Source: Campylobacteraceae bacterium (GTDB lineage: Bacteria > Campylobacterota > Campylobacteria > Campylobacterales > Sulfurovaceae). Taken from it: a stretch of DNA of 8,617 nucleotides. The notes beneath the pieces were generated by a model. It was not told the DNA's origin. It saw only the letters and a program-made list of their open reading frames with translations, and did not search any database. Below are positions 1 through 6,161 of this stretch, one piece after another. Numbering within the stretch: the first letter of the stretch is position 1; every line of letters begins with the position of its first letter. Made by a program: the position numbers and the translations under genes. The stretch is from the NCBI GenBank assembly GCA_027023325.1, contig JALVVQ010000239.1, positions 1 through 8,617 of the forward strand. Reading direction: 5' to 3'.

Positions 1-165
1 CCCACCGGTGGTCATAGTAATATGGCTAGCCAGGTAAACCCTGTCCGCAGCAAGAGACACCAGGTATAAGCCTCACGCTTTAGTGTGTCTCGCTTGAGCG
101 GCATGGCAACATGTCGCCTAGATAAATTACTACCCAAGACAGAACCCGGCTTATCGCTGTACCTT
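1..165 (+). ncRNA. rnpB: RNase P RNA, 3' part (5' end outside the window)
   Basis: This is the catalytic RNA of ribonuclease P, which removes 5' leaders from pre-tRNAs. The near-universal 3' signature GACAGAACCCGGCTTATCG lies at 138-156. Before it, GCTTGAGCGG (92-101) and CCTAGATAAATTACTACCCA (117-136) match, in order and spacing, the end of the E. coli RNA as I remember it (GCTTGAGCC..., CCTAGATGAATGACTGTCCA). The block near 28-60, with GGTAAACCCTGTCCGCAGCA, corresponds to the E. coli segment around GGTAAACTCCACCCGGAGCA. The 5' half, including the P1 strand that would fix the exact 3' end, is upstream of the window, so the end at about 165 is an estimate placed before the T run at 164-168. 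No protein gene overlaps it. Confidence 0.9.
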
Positions 166-167
166 TT

Positions 168-219
168 TAACCTGTATTATGCAATGAGATTTATTGATCC
201 TATTGCATAATCCAGGTTA
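168..219. repeat. Long imperfect inverted repeat between rnpB and the adaptor gene
   Basis: AACCTGTATTATGCAAT (169-185) is the reverse complement of ATTGCATAATCCAGGTT (202-218) at 16 of 17 positions, and T168/A219 adds one more pair. The loop is 16 bases. As RNA it would form a strong hairpin between rnpB and the downstream ribosome binding site at 230-235. The right arm is not followed by a T run, so it is not a classic intrinsic terminator, although a T run (164-168) precedes the left arm. It could be an rnpB 3'-processing or termination structure, an operator for a dimeric repressor, or a mobile repeat. Only the palindrome itself is certain. Confidence 0.75.
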
Positions 220-240
220 TCTGCCTAACAAAGGACAAAT

Positions 241-1029
241 ATGAAAAAACTACTCTTATTGCTATTGCCTGCATTGATGTTTGGCAAAGTACATTATGCC
301 AAAGTCGAGCCACTGGAACGAGCGACGATCAAATCCTCCGTGGCTGGTGCAATCACCCGTGTAAATCTCTCGGCTGAGGGGCGAATCGCTGGAGAGGGTG
401 TGGTGATACAGATCGATGATGCGATGGATCGTGCGAGTCTGACTTCCTCTCAGGCATCGCTGATGCTTTTTCGGGAGACGCTGGAGATCAACAGTGAGAT
501 ACTCAAAGGACTCGAAGAGACCTATCGCCTCAAGAGAGGTTACTTTGACCGTGTCAATGCACTCACCACCAGTACCAAGACACAAAAAGACAACGCCTAC
601 AGCGCCTTTGTCGCAGCCAAAAACCAACTGCTGGCCACCAAAGAAAAAGTAGCCAACCTCAAAAAGCAGATACTGGACCTGGAGTACAAGATCAAGATGC
701 TCCAGGACAGCATCGCCAAAAAATCGATTCATCTTAAAGGCAGATACCTCTACAAGATCATGGTCAGAGCCGGAGAGTTTGCCTCTCCCGGTATGCCTCT
801 GGCTATCGCTGATGATCTAAGCAAAGCAAAACTTACCATTTATCTCGACCGTGATGAGCTTCAGGATATCAAGAAGAAGAGAGTCTATATCGATGGAGAG
901 GAGGAGGGTATCGCCATCTCCCGTATCTGGAGGGAAACAGATGAGAAGTTCATCTCTGCCTACCGTGCTGAGATTATCTTGGAGCCGAAGTATCCTTTCT
1001 CTTCTCTTCTGAAGGTTGAGGTCAAATGA
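241..1029 (+). CDS. Periplasmic membrane-fusion (HlyD/RND adaptor-like) protein
   Basis: Probably a periplasmic adaptor of the kind that links an inner-membrane pump to an outer-membrane channel. Residues 1-15 form a Lys-Lys/poly-Leu signal peptide (MKKLLLLLLP...FG), with an alternative cleavage after Ala20. Residues about 29-59 are the first half of a lipoyl-like domain (SVAGAI...EGRIAGEGVVIQIDD). Residues about 65-160 are a long Lys/Glu/Gln-rich helical hairpin (coiled coil). Residues about 168-191 are the second lipoyl half (VRAGEFASPGMPLAIAD), followed by a beta-barrel-like tail. At 262 residues it is shorter than most family members and seems to lack the final membrane-proximal domain. 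AAAGGA at 230-235, five bases from the ATG, supports the start. The stop overlaps the next gene's start (ATGA), so the two are probably co-translated. No pump or outer-membrane gene is in the window, so its partner is unknown. Confidence 0.85.
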   Translation: MKKLLLLLLPALMFGKVHYAKVEPLERATIKSSVAGAITRVNLSAEGRIAGEGVVIQIDDAMDRASLTSSQASLMLFRETLEINSEILKGLEETYRLKRGYFDRVNALTTSTKTQKDNAYSAFVAAKNQLLATKEKVANLKKQILDLEYKIKMLQDSIAKKSIHLKGRYLYKIMVRAGEFASPGMPLAIADDLSKAKLTIYLDRDELQDIKKKRVYIDGEEEGIAISRIWRETDEKFISAYRAEIILEPKYPFSSLLKVEVK

Positions 1030-2777
1030 TCCGTACTGCCTGTCCGCTGGATTGCTATGATGCCTGTGCGATCACCTGCGATCCCAGCTATCCGACCAGA
1101 CTCGTAGCCACACCGACCCATCCGACCAGCAATGGTGCACTCTGTGCTCTGCTCAACAAACATATGCACGAAACCCCCCGGATAGAGAAACCCAGAGTTA
1201 ATGGCGAAGAGGTGAGCATGGAGGTAGCGCTCGATGCTGCTGCGGCTGCACTCTCTCAGAGTCCTTTGCTACAATGGCGAGGATCGGGGCATCTGGGTGT
1301 CATGCAGAGTGTGACCAATCTGCTGATAGCCAAACTGGGTGGTACGCGTACCTATGGCAGCCTCTGCGATGGTGCAGGCCAGGCAGGGATACTGGCAGGC
1401 AGAGGGTACAACCGTCAGCTGCCTCCTGAGCAGATCGCCAAAGCCGATGTGGTAGTGGTCTGGGGGCGCAATCTCACTGTGACCAACTCCCATATCATGC
1501 CCTATATCAAAGGCAAAAAGCTCATCGTTATCGATCCTGTCCAGACCCGTATCGCCAAACAGGCAGATATTCACCTACAGATACAGCCCCGTAGTGATTT
1601 TATGCTTGCGATTATGCTGGCGCGTTTTGTGGCGATGGAAAATGCAGAGGATGAGGCATGGCTAGAGGCGCATGCGGAGGATTTTGAGGATTTTTATGAG
1701 TTTACGCAGGAGTTTCGTATGGTGCAGGCACTGCGTGATATCGGGATAGACACACAGCAGGTCGGAGATGTCCTCTCACTCCTGTTGGGGCAGAGAGTGG
1801 TCTTTCTCGTGGGTGCAGGGCCGCAAAAATACAGTCAGGGTCATGCTGTCTTTCATGCGATCGATTCGCTGGCGGCCGCACTGGGACTCTTTGGCAAAGA
1901 GGGGTGTGGGGTCAGCTATCTAGGCAATACAACACAGGGCTTTGAGAATCCATTCAAGATAGATGTCGATGAGGTCTCGATCGTTACCACGCCTTTTGAG
2001 AAATTCAAAACCGTGCTGGTACGAGGCGGAAACCCCGCAGGCTCTATGCCATGTACCAACAAGGTGGTCTCCTCCTTGAAACAGGTAGCGAATCTGATCT
2101 ACTTTGGACTGCATGAAAACGAGACCAGTTTTCTGGCAGATATCATTATCCCTGCCAAGACCTTCCTGGAGAAAGAGGATATCCGTCTCTGCTACGGCCA
2201 TCATTACATCGAAGATATGCACAAAGTAGTTGACAGTGATATCGGTATCAGTGAGTATGCGTTTGTGGCGGCGATGTTTGAGAGACTGGGACTGGAAGGA
2301 CTAGAGAGTGAGCAGGCCTATCTGAAAATCTGGAGAGACCAATATGCCACTGCCAACGACTATGCCGTGCTGCCTGATTATGAAGAGACCCCTTATCGGG
2401 AGGGCTTCGGTGAGGGGAGTGATGAGAAGTTTGTCTTTGTCGATGAGTATGAGGACGATTTTGACGAAGAGGTAGAGGAAGGGGGCTACTGGCTACTCTC
2501 ACCCAAGCCATCCAAGTCTCTCAATACCCAATTTGTCCGAGGAGAGCAGGTGCTTCTGTCTCCTTCTTGTGGATTTCAAGAGGGCGAGAGGGTACGGGTC
2601 TACTCTACATATGGAGAACAGCAGTTTGATGTCAAGTTCAGTGTTGATCTGAGAGAAGACTGTGTAGTGATCTACGCTGGTAGTATCGGGCTCAATAAGC
2701 TCACCCCTCCACTGGCAAGCGAAGAGGGAGAAGGTGCCTGCTACCAAGAGGTCAAGGTCTCTGTGGAGAAGTTATAG
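1026..2777 (+). CDS. Molybdopterin oxidoreductase with [4Fe-4S] cluster (MopB family)
   Basis: A bis-MGD molybdenum/tungsten oxidoreductase; the substrate cannot be named. The N-terminus starts almost directly at the iron-sulfur motif CPLDCYDAC: Cys6, Cys10, Cys14 and Cys40 are the likely [4Fe-4S] ligands. Cys114, in GSLCDGAGQAG, is a candidate metal ligand. Family cofactor-binding segments follow: VVWGRNLTVTNSH (144-156), GGNPAGSMPCTNKV (334-347) and ETSFLADIIIPAKTFLEKED (366-385). The C-terminal molybdopterin-dinucleotide-binding domain starts near 488 (LLSPKPSKSLNTQF) and ends with a GSIGLNKLTPPL segment. A very acidic stretch (473-485) separates the domains. At 583 residues it is short for the family. 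There is no Tat signal, so it should be cytoplasmic, and no FeS or membrane-anchor subunit is adjacent. It overlaps the adaptor gene by four bases (ATGA), which implies translational coupling. Confidence 0.9.
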   Translation: MIRTACPLDCYDACAITCDPSYPTRLVATPTHPTSNGALCALLNKHMHETPRIEKPRVNGEEVSMEVALDAAAAALSQSPLLQWRGSGHLGVMQSVTNLLIAKLGGTRTYGSLCDGAGQAGILAGRGYNRQLPPEQIAKADVVVVWGRNLTVTNSHIMPYIKGKKLIVIDPVQTRIAKQADIHLQIQPRSDFMLAIMLARFVAMENAEDEAWLEAHAEDFEDFYEFTQEFRMVQALRDIGIDTQQVGDVLSLLLGQRVVFLVGAGPQKYSQGHAVFHAIDSLAAALGLFGKEGCGVSYLGNTTQGFENPFKIDVDEVSIVTTPFEKFKTVLVRGGNPAGSMPCTNKVVSSLKQVANLIYFGLHENETSFLADIIIPAKTFLEKEDIRLCYGHHYIEDMHKVVDSDIGISEYAFVAAMFERLGLEGLESEQAYLKIWRDQYATANDYAVLPDYEETPYREGFGEGSDEKFVFVDEYEDDFDEEVEEGGYWLLSPKPSKSLNTQFVRGEQVLLSPSCGFQEGERVRVYSTYGEQQFDVKFSVDLREDCVVIYAGSIGLNKLTPPLASEEGEGACYQEVKVSVEKL

Positions 2778-2867
2778 CACCTCTTTTGTGTCTAAGGAAC
2801 TTTTTGTTAACCAGCTGTTTACCGACCATTGTCCAAACATTAACGCCCATACCCTATACTAACACTA

Positions 2868-2890
2868 TCAGAAAGCTACGGAGCTTTCGA
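2868..2890 (+). terminator. Possible weak terminator after the molybdoenzyme gene
   Basis: GAAAGCT (2871-2877), loop ACGG, AGCTTTC (2882-2888) gives a perfect 7-bp stem. Two further pairs (T2868-A2890, C2869-G2889) form if A2870 bulges. It is followed by a pyrimidine-rich stretch (CCCCTTGTTTGTTT) rather than a clean T run, and lies about 90 bases after the stop codon. It may end the adaptor-molybdoenzyme transcript or be a chance hairpin. Confidence 0.35.
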
Positions 2891-2943
2891 CCCCTTGTTT
2901 GTTTACACGCAGAAGAGAAAATTCCCCCTTGTTTTGTTTACAC
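2891..2943 (+). repeat. Pair of 18/19-base direct repeats
   Basis: CCCCTTGTTTGTTTACAC (2891-2908) recurs as CCCCTTGTTTTGTTTACAC (2925-2943). The copies are identical except for one extra T and their starts are 34 bases apart, about three helical turns. They lie 60-110 bases upstream of the next start codon (3004), a place where tandem operators can sit. They also mark the left edge of the AT-rich patch. No larger unit is visible. Confidence 0.65.
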
Positions 2944-3003
2944 TTTTTCTCTCTTTGCAGTCTTTTGGCTGTAGATGAGATTGGATGACAGGAGAAGTAG
3001 AAA

Positions 3004-3309
3004 ATGAAAGAAAAATTCATTGGTATAGCAATTACATTTTTGGCTTTTGGCTTTTTTCTTGGTTTTATAGAATTGATTTTGAATATTCCCCTAAACGAAA
3101 CAGTATATGCCCTTTTGGGTATTTCCTTGTTTTTTTATGCCATTTCTTATTTTATGAAATCAGAAAAAAAAGAGTGGATATGTCAAAAATGTGATACCAC
3201 TTTGGTTAGAGAGCAAATTAAATTTGGATTATGTCCTGTTTGTGGCACAAAAGTAAAAGATTTTAGGGGCATGGGATTTTATGGAGGAATGTATAATTCT
3301 GGATTTTAG
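3004..3309 (+). CDS. Small membrane protein with C-terminal zinc ribbon, function unknown
   Basis: A 101-residue protein that I do not recognise as a named family. Residues about 4-24 and 33-51 are hydrophobic and likely membrane-spanning, joined by a short polar turn (LNIPLNETVY). A soluble tail follows with two CxxC pairs, Cys60/Cys63 and Cys77/Cys80, in the pattern WICQKCDTTL...GLCPVCGTKV; this is a typical four-cysteine zinc ribbon. The last 13 residues are rich in Gly, Met, Tyr and Phe. AGGAGA (2990-2995), eight bases before the ATG, fixes the start against an overlapping alternative frame. Base composition is distinctly AT-richer than the flanking molybdoenzyme and exporter genes (about 33% G+C in a counted 60-base line), suggesting separate origin. 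The spacing of 36 bases to the PhzF fragment suggests they once shared a transcript. Confidence 0.75.
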   Translation: MKEKFIGIAITFLAFGFFLGFIELILNIPLNETVYALLGISLFFYAISYFMKSEKKEWICQKCDTTLVREQIKFGLCPVCGTKVKDFRGMGFYGGMYNSGF

Positions 3310-3345
3310 AAGTAGGTATGCCAAAACCCTTTTTATGGAGAGACG

Positions 3346-3527
3346 ATGAAGCGCAACATATACTTTATTGATGCATTTGCAGATACGCTATTTTCAGGAA
3401 ATCCAGCTGCCGTATTGCTATTGGACAAGTGGTTAGACAAGGCATTGATGCAGTCTATTGCTGCAGAAAATAATCTCTCCGAGACGGCTTTTGTCGTCGA
3501 AGAGGAGAATAAGTAGCATATGCGATG
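3346..3527 (+). pseudogene. PhzF-family isomerase, 5' fragment only
   Basis: The ATG at 3346 is preceded by GGAG (3337-3340), so a normal start signal survives. The 56 translated residues (MKRNIYFIDAFADTLFSGNP..., then AAENNLSETAFVVEEENK) match the conserved N-terminus of PhzF-like proteins, including DAF, GNPAAV and the AAENNLSETAF block. They end at TAG (3514-3516). Members of the family are usually about 260-300 residues with two similar halves, so roughly four fifths are missing. The bases after the stop (CATATGCGATG) still read His-Met-Arg-Trp-like in the same frame if single substitutions (TAT to TAG, TGG to TGA) are assumed, as in the family's YHLRWFTP-type segment. The true break may therefore be near 3527. 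The gene cannot encode a working enzyme. Confidence 0.8.
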
Positions 3528-3590
3528 ATTATCTTCTCAGCAATTCTAGGTATCGGCGTTGGAATTGCCGGAGCGAAGTTTATCGGATAA
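3525..3590 (+). pseudogene. Hydrophobic 21-codon remnant, probably the 3' end of a membrane-protein gene
   Basis: The reading frame from ATG 3525 gives MIIFSAILGIGVGIAGAKFIG and stops at TAA 3588-3590. It is one uninterrupted membrane-helix-like segment ending in a short basic tail, which looks like the last transmembrane helix of a transporter. It begins exactly where the PhzF homology ends, so I infer that a deletion or rearrangement joined two truncated genes. The start has no convincing Shine-Dalgarno. Its stop overlaps the next gene's start (TAATG), the usual sign that the lost gene and the Cys-rich gene were an operon. It could instead be a genuine micropeptide, but I consider that less likely. 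Confidence 0.45.
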
Positions 3591-3934
3591 TGAAACAATT
3601 GCACAAACATATCGTAAATGGACGCATACTGAAAGCCAACGGGAGTTGGCTGTATTGTGATGTATGCAATAAAACAGTAGGCTATTTGGTTTACTCAACG
3701 TATCAAAATTTTAGATTTGATTTTGACTGCAAGTGTGGGAATAAAGGGCATTTTGAATTAGAATACAAAACGGATAAAGAAATCGAAAAATCAAACGCTG
3801 AATTGACAACAAAGAAAAATAGACTATGCTGTCCTGTTGATGAAGCACCATTGCTTACGATCGTAGAGAAGAATATTGAAAAGTGTTCCTATTCTGTGAC
3901 TTGCAATAAGTGTTTTAAAAAATATGCGGGGTGA
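3590..3934 (+). CDS. Cys-rich zinc-ribbon-like conserved hypothetical protein
   Basis: A 114-residue soluble protein of unknown function (MKQLHKHIVNGRILK...). Cysteines come in pairs: YCDVCNKTVGY (about 27-30), CKCGNKGHFELEY (about 48-50), LCCP (about 80-81) and CNKCFKKY (about 106-109). This suggests one or two zinc-binding ribbons. I chose ATG 3590 rather than an in-frame upstream start near 3458, because the upstream codons merely overlap the PhzF fragment and the membrane remnant in another frame. The start overlaps the preceding stop as TAATG and has no well-placed Shine-Dalgarno (GGAG at 3570-3573 is 16 bases away), so it probably depended on translation of the now-truncated upstream gene. 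Its expression today is uncertain. AT-rich, like the small zinc-ribbon membrane protein at 3004. Confidence 0.7.
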   Translation: MKQLHKHIVNGRILKANGSWLYCDVCNKTVGYLVYSTYQNFRFDFDCKCGNKGHFELEYKTDKEIEKSNAELTTKKNRLCCPVDEAPLLTIVEKNIEKCSYSVTCNKCFKKYAG

Positions 3935-4003
3935 GAACCTCGACTATAACAGCAGGATTATCCAAGACAGAAAAATCCCTTTCTGATATGCTTCCTCCAA
4001 AAA

Positions 4004-4858
4004 GTGAGGAACATGAAGGGACATCTGCTGGCGTTGATTGCCATTACGATTTGGAGCTTGACCTATATCCAGACCAAGGTACTGCTTGTCTATCTTGATC
4101 CCATTGAGATACTCATGGTGCGTTTCTCTCTGGCATGGGTACTTTTGTGGGGGATTTATCCTAAGCGAGTTTCTTTCAAAGCTCGCGATGAAGTGTGGTT
4201 TATGCTAGCGGGAGCCAGTGGTATCTTTGGGTATTATGTGCTTGAAAACTTTGCGCTGATTCATACCACGGCCATCAATGTCGGGCTTTTGGTGACCCTG
4301 GCGCCTCTGTTGACCATACTGATCGTCTCAGCTGCCCACCATACGAAACTGACACGAGAGGCCTTGTGGGGTGCCTTGGTTGCGTTTCTTGGGGTGATTG
4401 TACTTGTCTTTGATCAGCTCAGCCTTCCGAAGATCGGGGATGGGCTGGCCTTGCTTGGAGCGTTGAGTTTTGCTGTCTACTCTATGGTGCTTGGACACAT
4501 CCCATCCTCCTATCACTATCTGGCCGTCACACGCAAAAGCATTTTTTACGGGCTGGTTTTGTTGTGGCTTTTTTGGGGATTTGTGTATTCGGGCTCTTTT
4601 CATGCTGATGCCTACACCCGGCTGACCGTTTTGGGCAATCTCACTACTTTGACGCTTTTTGCCTCTGCTGGGGCGTTTATCCTGTGGAGGAGGGCGGTGA
4701 TCCTCATCGGCTCTACCAAGACCAGCAACTACATCTATCTCGTCCCGCTCATCAACACCACGGCGTCTGTTTTGGTACTGCATGAGCCGTTGAGCTGGCG
4801 GATCATCCTCTCTTCCTTGATGATCATCGGTGGAATGGCGATCGCTAATCGGTCGTGA
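4004..4858 (+). CDS. EamA/DMT-family metabolite exporter
   Basis: An inner-membrane transporter of the drug/metabolite superfamily, about ten transmembrane helices in two EamA halves; the substrate is not predictable. The family start pattern (KGHLLALIAITIWSLTYIQTKVLL) and the end (NYIYLVPLIN, LHEPLSW, SLMIIGGMAI) are clear, and the full length of 284 residues is normal. Two starts are possible. GTG 4004 gives MRNMKGH, resembling family N-termini as I remember them, but lacks a Shine-Dalgarno. ATG 4013 has GAGGA (4006-4010) only two bases away. I give the longer form without certainty. It faces an AraC-family regulator and their 3' ends overlap by 14 bp, so the pair may be functionally linked. 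GC content returns here to that of the main chromosome. Confidence 0.88.
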   Translation: MRNMKGHLLALIAITIWSLTYIQTKVLLVYLDPIEILMVRFSLAWVLLWGIYPKRVSFKARDEVWFMLAGASGIFGYYVLENFALIHTTAINVGLLVTLAPLLTILIVSAAHHTKLTREALWGALVAFLGVIVLVFDQLSLPKIGDGLALLGALSFAVYSMVLGHIPSSYHYLAVTRKSIFYGLVLLWLFWGFVYSGSFHADAYTRLTVLGNLTTLTLFASAGAFILWRRAVILIGSTKTSNYIYLVPLINTTASVLVLHEPLSWRIILSSLMIIGGMAIANRS

Positions 4859-5687
4859 TACCGGTCGCTTGGACAAATTCACCGGGGGTCATGGCGACAA
4901 TAGGCTGAAAATGGCGATTGAGATGGCTCTGATCGACAAATCCTACCTCCAATGCCACATCGACAATGGGCATCCCTTCTGTGAGCAGGCGTTTGGCGAG
5001 GTTGATTTTTTGGTTGATGAGATATGCATGGGGGCTCATGCCGGTGTGGCGCTTGAACAGGCGCATAAAATGGTATTCACTCAGCGAAACATATCGCGCG
5101 ATCTGCGCTATGGTCAGGTTATCTCTTGCATGCTCTTTCATGAATTGCTTCGCACGATCTATCTCCTGCCCGGATGCCTCTTCGTGTGGCTCTCCTGTGG
5201 CGTGGTGTGAGACAAAACGCGCAAAAAACTGTTTCAAAAAGTCACGAAGCACCCCCTCTTTTTCTAGATACAAAACAGATCGATCCCTTAGGAGGCTACT
5301 GAGCATGAGGAAGTCTCGGTACAAGCCTCGATCAGCGACGGTTGTTTTATTCACCTTGACAAAATCGGTGAGCTGGATATGCCACAGGCTCTCCTGGAAG
5401 GCTTTGCACCAGGCGACATCCAGATAGATCATGTGATAGCTTCGAGCTTGGTCTTTGACCGGATTGCAAGCATGGACGGCTTCGGGATTGAAAGCGATGA
5501 TCTCCCCCGTACTCAGATGGGAAGCACGATCATTCAGGAAAAACTCCACTTCTCCTTCTTCGATAACACCAAACGAAAAGGTATCGTGAAAATGGGGTTT
5601 GTAGTGCTTGTCCGAATGAAGCACATACCGCACCTCAACATACGGCAAAGCATCATCTTTGAAATATTCACTTTTGTATGCGTGCAT
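4845..5687 (-). CDS. AraC-family transcriptional regulator with cupin sensor domain
   Basis: A 280-residue DNA-binding regulator. Residues about 15-85 form an AraC-type cupin ligand-binding domain (HYKPHFHDTFSFGVIEEGE, with His32/His34, and AFNPEAVHACNP). Residues about 176-275 carry the two helix-turn-helix motifs: LTIAQIARYVSLSEYHFMRL (191-210), then IVDVALEVGFVDQSHLNRHF (241-260), ending with the canonical MTPGEF. I chose ATG at 5687 because AAAAGG (5695-5700, minus strand) lies seven bases upstream; a GTG six codons earlier (5705) has no such support. The C-terminal codons overlap the end of the convergent EamA gene. It likely senses a small molecule and controls the neighbouring exporter, the divergent ABM-like gene, or both; this is inference from gene order. 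Confidence 0.92.
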   Translation of the reverse strand: MHAYKSEYFKDDALPYVEVRYVLHSDKHYKPHFHDTFSFGVIEEGEVEFFLNDRASHLSTGEIIAFNPEAVHACNPVKDQARSYHMIYLDVAWCKAFQESLWHIQLTDFVKVNKTTVADRGLYRDFLMLSSLLRDRSVLYLEKEGVLRDFLKQFFARFVSHHATGEPHEEASGQEIDRAKQFMKEHARDNLTIAQIARYVSLSEYHFMRLFKRHTGMSPHAYLINQKINLAKRLLTEGMPIVDVALEVGFVDQSHLNRHFQPIVAMTPGEFVQATGITTD

Positions 5688-5721
5688 CGTCGTACCTTTT
5701 AGCACATTTTTAGATTGTCAT

Positions 5722-5750
5722 ATTATAGCAAAGAGTATGATGAATGCGAA
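5722..5750 (-). promoter_or_regulatory. Promoter of the AraC-family regulator gene
   Basis: Read on the minus strand, TTCGCA (5745-5750), a 17-base spacer and TGCTATAAT (with TATAAT at 5722-5727) form a sigma70-type promoter with an extended -10. Predicted transcription start is near 5714, leaving a leader of about 27 bases that contains the AAAAGG ribosome binding site. Confidence 0.6.
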
Positions 5751-5781
5751 TGAGTACCCGTATATTTTATATTCTGTTTCA

Positions 5782-5810
5782 TTGGATATTTGGGCTTGAA
5801 GTGATATAAT
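5782..5810 (+). promoter_or_regulatory. Promoter of the ABM-like gene
   Basis: TTGGAT (5782-5787), a 17-base spacer and a perfect TATAAT (5805-5810) precede the gene at 5847. The leader would be about 30 bases with AAAAGGG (5831-5837). It diverges from the regulator's promoter only about 30 bases away, so AraC-type regulation of both is possible, but no clear operator repeat is visible between them. Confidence 0.6.
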
Positions 5811-5846
5811 TTTCCTTGAGAAAATTAGTTAAAAGGGATGTTATCG

Positions 5847-6161
5847 ATGCTGATTCGTGAGTGGAAATGCACTTGTCCTACTGACACGGTACAAGAATTT
5901 ATAAGTTATCTAAATGAGACGGGTGTCAAGGATACACAGTCGATCGATGGTTGCCATGGTTACAAAATAATGCAACGAAAACTGTCTTTAGAAGTAGAAA
6001 TCACTTTTATGACTTTTTGGGAAACCTTTGAACAAATGAAAGTTTACGCTGGTGAGAATTTGTATAAAGCTGTACTTTATCCAGAAGACTATTTGTACAA
6101 GATCACACCAGAAACGGAAGTAAAAATATTCGAAATTGTAGCCGAAGGCACAGTCACTTAA
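5847..6161 (+). CDS. Small ABM-like protein (dimeric alpha/beta-barrel fold)
   Basis: A 104-residue cytoplasmic protein. The pattern IREWKCTCP...EFISYLNETG..., then GCHGYKIMQRKL, ITFMTFWETFEQMKVYAGEN and AVLYPEDYLYKI is that of the antibiotic-biosynthesis-monooxygenase-like ferredoxin-fold family, where the Trp-x-Thr and AGEN...YPED segments recur. Members include small monooxygenases, heme-degrading enzymes and many proteins of unknown role, so no reaction can be assigned. ATG 5847 is preferred over ATG 5838 because AAAAGGG (5831-5837) abuts 5838 but is nine bases from 5847. It has its own promoter (5782-5810), is divergent from the AraC-type regulator and may be its target. AT-richer than the regulator gene. 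Confidence 0.78.
   Translation: MLIREWKCTCPTDTVQEFISYLNETGVKDTQSIDGCHGYKIMQRKLSLEVEITFMTFWETFEQMKVYAGENLYKAVLYPEDYLYKITPETEVKIFEIVAEGTVT

Noticed and set aside
205..211. GCATAAT as a -10 box for the adaptor gene
   Set aside because: It is part of the inverted repeat and has no acceptable -35 at 16-18 bases; not enough to call a promoter.
2786..2974. 62-codon plus-strand frame after the molybdoenzyme
   Set aside because: No ribosome binding site, runs through the hairpin and direct repeats, and the protein has no recognisable features.
2985..3194. 69-codon frame overlapping the small membrane zinc-ribbon gene
   Set aside because: The other frame has the proper AGGAGA spacing, two clear helices and paired cysteines; this one is its shadow.
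3458..3589. N-terminal extension of the Cys-rich protein
   Set aside because: The extra 44 codons overlap PhzF homology in another frame and are basic, low-complexity sequence; the TAATG start at 3590 fits better.
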